A DNA stretch of 64,000 nt from Actinoplanes nipponensis (lineage in GTDB: Bacteria > Actinomycetota > Actinomycetes > Mycobacteriales > Micromonosporaceae). The translations under genes and the position numbers were made by a program. The stretch covers positions 119,445 to 183,444 of the forward strand of contig NZ_BOMQ01000051.1 in the NCBI RefSeq assembly GCF_016862275.1. Reading direction: 5' to 3'. Positions 9,612 through 17,339 of the stretch are shown here, piece by piece. The notes under the pieces are model-generated. The model did no database searches, was not told the DNA's origin, and worked only from the letters and a program-made list of their open reading frames with translations. Each line of letters opens with the position of its first letter. The first letter of the stretch is position 1.

Positions 9612-10455
9612 ATGCCGAGAATGTCGAGCGCCACCCCCCTGGCCACCCCCGTCGACACCGCCACCTACGGCGAATACCGCATCCCCGACGGCCCCGGCCC
9701 GCTGCTGCGCTTCACCGGCCGGATCACCGCCGACGGCCCGTTCACCCCGCGACCCTTCCGCTACCACGTGTACGGCGGCTGGTTCTGCCCGTGGTCGCAG
9801 CGCGTCGCGATCACCCGCGTCCTGGCCGGTCTCGAGGACATCGTCACCATGTCGTTCGTCGACGGCGCCCGCGACGGCCGGGGCTGGGCGTTCCGCGAGC
9901 AGTACGGCCCCGACCCGGTCAACGGCTTCATCCTGCATGTCAAGGACGCGGGCAAGGACGTCCGCGACGCCGGCGCGCCTGGTCAGCAACGACAGCCACG
10001 GCATCGGCATCGACCTGGCGACCGCGTTCCGGCACCTGGCCACGCCGCTGGTGGACACGTACCCGCCGCACCTGCGAGCCCGGATCGAGGAGCTGGACCG
10101 GTGGCTCGGCCCGGCGGTCAACCACGGCGCCGGCGCGGCCGCCGGGTCGGCGCCGGCCCGCGAGACCCTGCTGGAGGCGTTCGAGCAGCTGGACGCGCGG
10201 CTGGCCCGCTCCCGCCACCTGCTCGGCGACGAGCTGACCGAGGCCGACATCCGGCTGTGGGTGACCCTGGTGCGCTACGACGTGGGCCCGAACGCGTACC
10301 GGGCGATCAACCCGGGCCTGCACGTCTACCCGCACCTGTGGTCGTACGCCCGCGCGCTCTACCGCATCCCCGCCTTCCGTGACACCACCGACTTCGCCGC
10401 GTTCAGCCGCGCCGGCGCCGCCCTGCCCGACTGGACCGCGCCGGCCGACCGCTGA
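9612..10455 (+). pseudogene. Glutathionyl-hydroquinone reductase-like (YqjG/ECM4 family), frameshifted
   Basis: The first half (from ATG 9612, GAGAGGG ribosome-binding site) reads as a GST-omega-type protein with the catalytic cysteine in GGWFCPWSQRV and a QYGPDPVNGF segment. At about 9950-9985 the similarity jumps to another frame, which continues RLVSNDSHGIGIDLATAF, LDRWLGPAVN, LTEADIRLWVTLVRYD and a normal C-terminus ending at 10455. The segment between NGF and LVSND looks shorter than in intact relatives, so a small deletion plus frameshift is likely. Intact members reduce glutathionyl- or mycothiol-type quinone adducts. It could also be a sequencing error. Confidence 0.75.
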
Positions 10456-11658
10456 CTACCCCAGCTCGGCGAGCCGGGCGGCCAGGAACGCCCGTTCCAC
10501 CTCGTTGTCGGTCAGCGCGAGCGCCTCCTCGTACGCCCCGGCGGCCTCGGCGTGGCGGCCCAGCCGGCGCAGGAAGTGGGCCCGGGCCGCGCTGAGATAG
10601 CCGTAGGTGGCCAGCGCGGGCTCGGCCAGCAGCGGCGTCAACGCGTCCAGGCCGGCCTGCGGTCCGTCGCGTTCGCCCAGCGCCACCGCCCGGTTGAGCT
10701 CCACCACCGGCGACGGCCAGAGCTCCCGCAACACGTCGTAGAGTCCGACGATCTCCGTGAAGTCGGTGTCTGCCCACGCCGGCGCCTCGGCGTGGACGGC
10801 GGCGATGGCGGCCTGCACCGCGTACCGGCCGGGCGGCCCGCGGCGCAGCGCCTCGGCCAGCAGCGCCGTACCCTCGGCGATCCGGCCGCGGTCCCACCGG
10901 CCGCGATCCTGCTCGGCCAGCAGGACCAGCCGCCCATCGGCATCGACCCGGGTCTCCCGCCGCGCGTCGGTGAGCAGCAGCAACGCCAGCAGCCCGGCCG
11001 CCTCGGCGTGCCCGGGCAGCAGCCGGTGCAGCATCCGCGCCAGGTGCAGGGCGGCGTCCACGAGGTCGCGACGGGCCAGCGCCGCCCCGGCCGGCGCCGT
11101 GTGCCCGGTGGTGAAGATCAGGTGCAGCACCGCCAGCACGGCGTCGACCCGCTCCCCCAGCTCCCCCGCCCCCGGCACCCGGTACGGGATCCGGGCCGCG
11201 GCGATCTTCTTCTTGGCCCGGGTGATGCGCGCCGCCATCGTGGCCTGCGGCACCAGGAACGCCCGGGCCACCTCGGCGGTGGTCAACCCGCCCAGCAGCC
11301 GCAGGGTCAGCGCCACCCGGGCCTCGAACGCCAGCGCCGGGTGACAGCAGGTGAAGATGAGCCGCAGCAGGTCGTCCTCGGCGGGACCGGCAGCCGGCTC
11401 GTCCATCACGAGCAGCGGCAGGGTGCGGCGCAACAGGGCCGCACGCCGCAACGCGTCCAGCGCCCGGTTCCGGGCCGCGGTGGTGAGCCAGGCGCCGGGC
11501 CGCTGCGGCACCCCGGCGGTCGCCCAGGTGGTCAGGGCCTGCGCGTACGCGTCCTGCGTGCACTCCTCGGCCAGGTCGAGATCGCGGGTGACGCGCACCG
11601 TCGCGGCGAGCACCCGGGCCCACTCGCGACGGTGCGCGTCCGCGACGGCCTCGCGCAC
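10456..11658 (-). CDS. ECF42-type RNA polymerase sigma factor with C-terminal TPR-like extension
   Basis: This 400-residue ECF sigma factor has sigma-2 at the N-terminus (DLDLAEECTQDAYAQAL, WLTTAARNRALDALRR), sigma-4 (ARVALTLRLLGGLTTAEVARAFLV, MAARITRAKKKI) and a long helical extension from about residue 190, as in the ECF42 group. ECF42 factors have no anti-sigma partner and are encoded with a DGPF/YCII protein; that partner ends 11 bp upstream here. The start is GTG 11658. Known ECF42 factors activate their own DGPF genes. Its stop directly abuts that of the convergent frameshifted reductase. Confidence 0.92.
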   Translation of the reverse strand: MREAVADAHRREWARVLAATVRVTRDLDLAEECTQDAYAQALTTWATAGVPQRPGAWLTTAARNRALDALRRAALLRRTLPLLVMDEPAAGPAEDDLLRLIFTCCHPALAFEARVALTLRLLGGLTTAEVARAFLVPQATMAARITRAKKKIAAARIPYRVPGAGELGERVDAVLAVLHLIFTTGHTAPAGAALARRDLVDAALHLARMLHRLLPGHAEAAGLLALLLLTDARRETRVDADGRLVLLAEQDRGRWDRGRIAEGTALLAEALRRGPPGRYAVQAAIAAVHAEAPAWADTDFTEIVGLYDVLRELWPSPVVELNRAVALGERDGPQAGLDALTPLLAEPALATYGYLSAARAHFLRRLGRHAEAAGAYEEALALTDNEVERAFLAARLAELG

Positions 11659-11669
11659 GCCGTCCGGGA

Positions 11670-12026
11670 TCAGGAGTGCTCCATGACCGGCCGGATCTCC
11701 ACCCCGCTGTGGCTCGCGGCCACCTCCGGCAACAGCCCGGCCAGGGAGATCGCCGCGTCGAGGTCGTCCGCCTCGATCAGGTAGAAGCCGCCGAGCACCT
11801 CCTTGGTCTCCAGGAAAGGCCCGTCGGTGACGGCGGGACGCTGGTCCGCGCCCTGCCGCAAGCTGGTGGCCGTGGCCGGCGGCATCAGCTCGTGACCCCC
11901 GAGCACGGCGGCCCCGCCCGCGGCGGCGAAGCGCCGGTGGCCTGCTTCGATGCGCTCACGCTCCTCGGGCGCGGTGTTCGCCCATTCCTTCTCGTCGCCG
12001 TAGATCAGCACCAGGTACTTCGCCAT
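11670..12026 (-). CDS. DGPF (YCII-related) protein, ECF42 partner
   Basis: The 118-residue YCII-fold protein contains the diagnostic TDGPFLETKE motif and a start of MAKYLVLIYGDEKEW. DGPF proteins are the usual genomic partners and targets of ECF42 sigma factors; their biochemical role is unknown. I chose ATG 12026 because GGATGGG lies just upstream; an ATG at 12035 is possible. It is probably co-transcribed with the sigma gene (11-bp gap). Confidence 0.92.
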   Translation of the reverse strand: MAKYLVLIYGDEKEWANTAPEERERIEAGHRRFAAAGGAAVLGGHELMPPATATSLRQGADQRPAVTDGPFLETKEVLGGFYLIEADDLDAAISLAGLLPEVAASHSGVEIRPVMEHS

Positions 12027-12524
<498 letters not shown>

Positions 12525-13823
12525 ATGCGGCAGTTGCAGATGTTCACGACGGCTGAGCTAGCAGCCATGCGGGATCGGACGGCCTCGCGCAATTACTCGC
12601 CCGAGGGAGAGGCGTTCCGGCGCGCGCATCAGCGTCATCGTGCCTGGGGACTGGCTCGGCGTCACGCCGAGCGGCTGCGCCGCGTGCGGAACAGCGCGGA
12701 AGGGCACCAGGCGGCGGCCGGTCGGTGTCCGCATACAGGAGTGGGGCAGCGCGCTCCGGTGAGTGGTGAGCAACGGCCGGAGGTAGATGTCGGGCAACGC
12801 CCACCCGCCCGTAGGGACCAGAGCCCACCCGCCCGTGCCGAGCAGCGCCCACCGACACGTGGCGAACAACGGCCAACCGCCCGTGCCGGGCAATGCCGGA
12901 CCGCCGGCGCCGGGCAATGCGCACCCGGCCGGACCCAGCAACGGCCAGCCGACTGTCCTAGGCAACGCCGGCCGGCCCGTGCCGAGCAGCGCCCACTCGC
13001 CCCAGCCGAGCAATGCCCAACCGGGCAACTCCGGCCACGGCCACCGGCAAGTGCCGAGCAGCGCCCATCCTCCCCTGGCAATGCCCGCCCCAGCATCGCG
13101 GGCAACGGCCACCGGCAGATACCGAGCACCAGTCACCCACCCGCGCACGCCCAGCAACACCCACCGAGACGCGGCGGCATGGCCCCGGTGGCCAAGCCTG
13201 TACTTGTCAACGGGCCGCCGGTCTCACGGCGCAGCGCTCCGTTTACGAAAGAGGCCACCGCCACGCCGGCCTCCACCTCAAGGTCCCCTACGCGCTCCGA
13301 CCCACGAACCCCACTCCACCAAGCAGACCTCGGCGTCACCCAGCCCTGCGATGCCCGAACCGATCAGTGCCATCCAGACCTCAACGCCCGGCGCCGAACC
13401 AGCACCACCCGCGAACGGTTCCCGCAAACCGTCGCCACCGGTCAACCACCCCACCCGGCACCCGGGCATCGCCGGGCAACGCCGGGCAACGGACTACCAG
13501 CAAGCCGCAACGAAACAGACCTCCGCCCCGCCCGCGAACCCGCCGCGGCCGGACCCCGTCCACACCCGACCGCGAGCACACCGCAACGGACGAGCTCGTC
13601 CACATCCGACTGCCAGCAAACCGCCACGGACAGGCCCGTCCACCGACCGCCAAGACACTGCCACCGAACAGACCCACCCCCGCCCCCACCGCCACGAAGC
13701 ACCCCCAGCCGCCAACACACCACCACCGACCGGACCGCCCACGGCCCCATCGCGAGCCCATCACCGCTGAACAAGGCACCAGGCCCCGATCCAGAACAAA
13801 CACATTCCCGCCGCCCACGCTAA
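12525..13823 (+). CDS. Hypothetical protein: conserved-looking N-terminus followed by octapeptide repeats
   Basis: The first ~55 residues (MRQLQMFTTAELAAMRDRT, then a basic stretch HRAWGLARRHAERLRRVR) look like a small conserved protein of Micromonosporaceae. From residue ~75 the frame enters a 24-bp tandem repeat, giving octapeptides such as PARAEQRP, and then about 250 residues of Pro/Arg/Thr-rich low-complexity sequence. The tail is doubtful as protein; the genuine gene may be the short N-terminal module with repeats invading its 3' end. ATG 12525 is preferred; the frame also opens at 12480. No function can be assigned. Confidence 0.4.
   Translation: MRQLQMFTTAELAAMRDRTASRNYSPEGEAFRRAHQRHRAWGLARRHAERLRRVRNSAEGHQAAAGRCPHTGVGQRAPVSGEQRPEVDVGQRPPARRDQSPPARAEQRPPTRGEQRPTARAGQCRTAGAGQCAPGRTQQRPADCPRQRRPARAEQRPLAPAEQCPTGQLRPRPPASAEQRPSSPGNARPSIAGNGHRQIPSTSHPPAHAQQHPPRRGGMAPVAKPVLVNGPPVSRRSAPFTKEATATPASTSRSPTRSDPRTPLHQADLGVTQPCDARTDQCHPDLNARRRTSTTRERFPQTVATGQPPHPAPGHRRATPGNGLPASRNETDLRPAREPAAAGPRPHPTASTPQRTSSSTSDCQQTATDRPVHRPPRHCHRTDPPPPPPPRSTPSRQHTTTDRTAHGPIASPSPLNKAPGPDPEQTHSRRPR
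12787..13160. repeat. 24-bp tandem repeat array
   Basis: Twelve uninterrupted 24-bp units run from 12787 to 13074 (12787, 12811, 12835 and so on), typified by GTGCCGAGCAGCGCCCAC. After an indel near 13075 about four more diverged units follow. Because 24 is a multiple of three, every frame reads octapeptides: VPSSAHPP-like in one and PARAEQRP-like in the frame of the upstream conserved module. Degenerate units extend upstream to about 12740. Confidence 0.9.
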
Positions 13824-14055
13824 CCAGACGCGACAATTCGCCGGCATCCCCGAGAACCTCACAAGGAGAGCAAATCTCCGGACGACAATATTCACTCCAC
13901 CCGATCGGCGCAGAAACACACCAACAATGCGCGCCGAGAACAGCAGGGACGGCCCTACCAACGAACACGGAACGTCACGCGCCGCTCCAAACCCCACAGG
14001 AGGCGCCACCCCGCCACCGCTACCCCGAACGGATCCCGCCCCCTACCATCGTCCG

Positions 14056-15189
14056 GTGCGTTATCCCCTCGTCCTCCTGCTGGCGCTCTCCGGCTGCAGC
14101 ACCGCCGCCCCGACCTCCGTCGCACCCTCACCCGCGCCACCACCGCCCCGGGCGTCGGCCAGCGTCAGCGCGCAACCGGGCCCGACCGCGTCCCGGCGCC
14201 CCACCACATCCCCGAGTCCCGCCCGTGCCGCGCTCCCGAGCCCCGGCAACCCGGACGGCGACGCCCCGGTGCCGGCCGAGGCGCGGGCGGAGGACACCCG
14301 CCGGCCCGACCGGGTGGTCGGGCGGGGCACGCCGGGGAGTTGCACGTCGGCCGCGGTGGTCGCGGCGGTGGCGGCCGGCGGGGTCATCACCTTCGATTGC
14401 GGGCCGGCGCCGGTCACGATCACCATGACGGCCACCGCGAAGGTGCGCAACGATCATGGTCCGGCCGTGGTGTTGGACGGCGGCGGGCGGGTGACGCTCA
14501 GCGGTGGCGGGCGGCGGCGCATCCTGTACCAGAACACCTGTGATCAGGCGCAGCGCTTCACCACCTCGCACTGCCAGGATCAGCCCACGCCCCGGCTCAC
14601 CGTGCAGAACCTGGCGTTCGCCGACGGCGATGCCAGCGGGGAGACCGCCGAGGGGGGCGGCGGTGGGGCGATCTTCGTTCGTGGCGGGCGGTTGAAGGTG
14701 GTCAACGCGCGTTTCACCGGCAACCGCTGCGACGGTACGGGTCCGGACCTGGGCGGCGCCGCGATCCGGGTGCTCTCGCAGTCGGGCAACAAGCCGGTGT
14801 ACGTCGTGCACAGCACGTTCACCGGCGGGCGCTGCGCCAACGGGGGCGCGCTGAGCAGCATCGGCGTCTCGTGGACCGTGCTCAACAGCGTGTTCACGGG
14901 GAACCGGGCGGTCGGGCGGGGCGCCAACCCGGCCCGGCCCGGCACGCCCGGCGGGGGCTCGGGCGGCGCCATCTACACCGACGGCAACGCCTTCGCCGTG
15001 ACGCTGCGGGACACCGTCCTTCAGGACAACCGGGCGAACGAGGGTGGCGGCGCCATCTTCTTCGTCAGCAACGACCGCACCGGCACCCTCACGCTCACCG
15101 GCTCGGCCCTGCGCCGCAACCGCAGCGCGGGGTTCGAGACCGCCGGGCAGCCGGGGATCTTCTTTCTCGGCCGGCGGCTGAGCCGCTAG
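14056..15189 (+). CDS. Secreted lipoprotein with right-handed parallel beta-helix domain
   Basis: The 377-residue protein begins VRYPLVLLLALSGC, a lipoprotein signal with lipobox LSGC, so it should be lipid-anchored on the cell surface. A Ser/Pro/Ala-rich linker (residues ~17-85) precedes a domain of repeated short strands (VVNARFTGN, VVHSTFTGG, VLNSVFTGN, LTGSALRRN) with Asn ladders and Gly-rich turns, typical of pectate-lyase-like beta-helices. No catalytic lyase residues are recognisable; it could bind or cleave polysaccharide. GTG 14056 follows TACCAT at 14044-14049 at leaderless distance. It is convergent with the KAS III gene; the stops overlap by 4 bp. Confidence 0.82.
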   Translation: MRYPLVLLLALSGCSTAAPTSVAPSPAPPPPRASASVSAQPGPTASRRPTTSPSPARAALPSPGNPDGDAPVPAEARAEDTRRPDRVVGRGTPGSCTSAAVVAAVAAGGVITFDCGPAPVTITMTATAKVRNDHGPAVVLDGGGRVTLSGGGRRRILYQNTCDQAQRFTTSHCQDQPTPRLTVQNLAFADGDASGETAEGGGGGAIFVRGGRLKVVNARFTGNRCDGTGPDLGGAAIRVLSQSGNKPVYVVHSTFTGGRCANGGALSSIGVSWTVLNSVFTGNRAVGRGANPARPGTPGGGSGGAIYTDGNAFAVTLRDTVLQDNRANEGGGAIFFVSNDRTGTLTLTGSALRRNRSAGFETAGQPGIFFLGRRLSR

Positions 15190-16187
15190 TTGCCGTACCA
15201 GCGCAGCAGCGCCGCGCCCACCGACATGCCGCCGCCGAAACCGGCCAGCAGCACCAGCTCGCCGTCCTTCAGGTCGCCGGCGCGTGCCGCCGCGTCGAGC
15301 GCGATCGCCGCGGACGCGCTGCCGGTGTTGCCGTAGCGGTCCAGGACCAGATGGGTACGGGCGGCGTCCAGCCCGGCCGCCGCCACCAGCTCGCCGATCA
15401 TCATGCCGTTGGCCTGGTGCGGCACGAAGTGGTCGACGTCGCCCGCGGTGACCCCGGCCCGCTTGAGCAGGTCGGCGAGCACCGGCGGCACCCCGGCCAT
15501 GACGAAGTCGCGGACGCCGCGGCCGTTCATCCGGAAGAAGTGGTCGCCGTCGGCCACCGTCGCCGCGGACGCCGGCAGCCGGCTGCCCCCGGCCTTGACG
15601 TGGATGAGCTCGTGCGCGTCGCCGCGGGTGACCAGCTCGACGTCGACCAGCCCGTACGGCGCCGGCACGGCACCGACCACGGCGGCCCCGGCGCCGTCGC
15701 CGAACAGGATGGCGGTGCGCCGGTCGTCGAAGTCGAGGATCCGCGAGTACACGTCGGCCGCCACCACCAGCACGACCGCGCCGGGCCGGGTGGCGACGAG
15801 GCTGTGGGCCAGCGCCAAGCCGAAGACGAACCCGGCGCACACGACGTTGATGTCGAAGGCCGCCGCCCGGTGCGCGCCGATGGCGTGCTGCACCAGCGAG
15901 GCGGTGGGCGGCTGCGGCGAGTCGCCAGTCGACGTCGAGACGATGAGGAAGTCGAGCCGGTCGGCGGCGATCCCGGCCCGGTCCAGCGCCGCGACGGCGG
16001 CCCGGGTGGCCAGGTCGGAGGTCGCCTCGTCGGGGGCGGCGAAGCGGCGCGCCTCGATCAGGGTCTTCCGGGCGATCCACTCCGGCGTGGTGTCGGTCAC
16101 CCGCTCGGTCAGGGCCTCGTTGGTGACCTCGTGCTCGGGCAGGTAGGAACCAGTGCCCAGGATGCCGACTCGCGCTACCGATTGCAT
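15186..16187 (-). CDS. 3-oxoacyl-ACP synthase III family protein (KAS III/FabH-like)
   Basis: The 333-residue thiolase-fold enzyme has the KAS III catalytic triad: C117 in NVVCAGF, H257 in VPHQAN and N287 in YGNTGSAS. It would condense an acyl-CoA starter with malonyl-ACP or catalyse a related acyl transfer. It stands alone without other fatty-acid synthase genes, so a specialised role (secondary metabolite or lipid tailoring) is as likely as housekeeping FabH. ATG 16187 has GCGGGGAC upstream. Confidence 0.92.
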   Translation of the reverse strand: MQSVARVGILGTGSYLPEHEVTNEALTERVTDTTPEWIARKTLIEARRFAAPDEATSDLATRAAVAALDRAGIAADRLDFLIVSTSTGDSPQPPTASLVQHAIGAHRAAAFDINVVCAGFVFGLALAHSLVATRPGAVVLVVAADVYSRILDFDDRRTAILFGDGAGAAVVGAVPAPYGLVDVELVTRGDAHELIHVKAGGSRLPASAATVADGDHFFRMNGRGVRDFVMAGVPPVLADLLKRAGVTAGDVDHFVPHQANGMMIGELVAAAGLDAARTHLVLDRYGNTGSASAAIALDAAARAGDLKDGELVLLAGFGGGMSVGAALLRWYGN

Positions 16188-16268
16188 GTCCCCGCTTATC
16201 GGCGGCGGCGCGGCCCGGTTGAGGATCGGCGGCGCTGCCGTGCGGGCCGGCGATCACCAGCGATAATC

Positions 16269-16538
16269 ATGACTGTGACGAATTGGGAGTACGCACGACT
16301 CGAGTACCGGGCGGCCGGCACGTTCGGTGCGGACAAGTTCATGGACTGGACGGCCACGTTCCACCATCCGGGCGGGACGCTGCGCTGGGGCACCGACGAG
16401 CGCTTCGACGACCTGCGGCACCTCAACCGGGCCGGGGCGGCGGGGTGGCAGGCGTACGACCGGGCGGCGATCCACGTGATCAACGAGCCGCACCGGCTGC
16501 ACGGGGTCACGTATTCGATGCGCCGCCCGATCCCGTAG
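16269..16538 (+). CDS. Small hypothetical protein
   Basis: An 89-residue protein, MTVTNWEYARLEYRA onward, with a WGTDERFDDLRHLNRAGAAGWQAYD segment resembling small actinobacterial proteins of the DUF4177 type (WEY near the start, AGxxGWxxY in the middle). It is divergent from the KAS III gene and convergent with the lysozyme gene. The DUF4177 resemblance is by motif only. Confidence 0.7.
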   Translation: MTVTNWEYARLEYRAAGTFGADKFMDWTATFHHPGGTLRWGTDERFDDLRHLNRAGAAGWQAYDRAAIHVINEPHRLHGVTYSMRRPIP

Positions 16539-16556
16539 GGCGGGCCGGAGCCGGCC

Positions 16557-17264
16557 TCAGCAGGGCCCGTCGCAGGCCAGCACGCGCAGGCGGTCCAGGG
16601 TGCCGTTCCAGACGTTCTGGTCGCCGGGCAGCGGGCCGGCGTCGGCGTACTGCCAGAACGAGTACGTGGACCACCCGGCCGGCAGCGTGCCCACGCCGCT
16701 GCTGTAGCGGGCCACCCACAGCGGGCTGGTCGCGCCGAACCCGCTGTAGTTGCCGGTGCAGGTCCGCCACCAGTCGGTGGTGGTGTAGATCGTCGCCCAG
16801 CGGCCGGTCCGGGCCCGGTAGCGGTCGCGGAACGCGCCGATCCAGCTGCGCATAGCGCTCTGCGAGAGGCCGTAACAGGTGGCGCCGTACGGGTTGTACT
16901 CGATGTCGAGGGCGCCGGGCAGGGTCCGGCCGTCCTTCGACCAGCCCCCGCCGTGGTTGACGAAGTAGTCGGCCTGGGCCGCGCCGCCGCTGCGGTCCGG
17001 CAGCGCGAAGTGGTACGCCCCGCGGATCATGCCCACGCCGTACGAGCCGTTGTACTGCTGGGCGAAGGACGGGTTGGTGTAGCCGGTCCCCTCGGTCGCC
17101 TTGACGTAGGCGAACCGGGCGCCGGCGGACCACGCCGCCGACCAGTTGACGCTGCCCTGGTGGCTCGAGACGTCGACGCCCTTGACGCCGGCCGGGGCGG
17201 CCTGCGCGGGGGTGGGCACCAGGATGGATGCGGCGGCCAGCAGGCCGGCCAGGAACACGCGCAC
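16557..17264 (-). CDS. Secreted GH25 lysozyme (N-acetylmuramidase)
   Basis: The 235-residue protein has a signal peptide (MRVFLAGLLAAASILVPTPAQA) and a GH25 catalytic domain: GVDVSSHQG with the first catalytic-site Asp at residue 31, YVKATEGTGY, RGAYHFA, the DIEYNPYG acidic pair, and WQYADAGPLPG at the end. GH25 enzymes cleave the beta-1,4 bond between MurNAc and GlcNAc. No separate wall-binding domain is present. Likely roles are wall turnover or lysis of competitors. The GTG start has GAAAGGTG about 10 nt upstream. Confidence 0.95.
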   Translation of the reverse strand: MRVFLAGLLAAASILVPTPAQAAPAGVKGVDVSSHQGSVNWSAAWSAGARFAYVKATEGTGYTNPSFAQQYNGSYGVGMIRGAYHFALPDRSGGAAQADYFVNHGGGWSKDGRTLPGALDIEYNPYGATCYGLSQSAMRSWIGAFRDRYRARTGRWATIYTTTDWWRTCTGNYSGFGATSPLWVARYSSGVGTLPAGWSTYSFWQYADAGPLPGDQNVWNGTLDRLRVLACDGPC

Positions 17265-17339
17265 GGATTGACACCTTTCGTCGGCACGGACGGGCGCGGG
17301 GACACGCGGCGGGTCGCCGCGTGCCCCCGGCCCGGTGGG

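Noticed and set aside
12558..13160. Minus-strand repeat protein with LLGTGGWAL-like units
   Set aside because: It is the reverse reading of the 24-bp tandem repeat; the conserved N-terminal module is on the plus strand.
12787..13160. CRISPR array
   Set aside because: Units are contiguous 24-bp tandem repeats with no spacers and no cas genes.
13381..13968. Minus-strand Cys/Trp/Gly-rich frame that looks like a novel secreted peptide family
   Set aside because: Overlapping frames give similar compositions; it mirrors the C/A-rich skew of the plus strand and has no ribosome-binding site that I trust.
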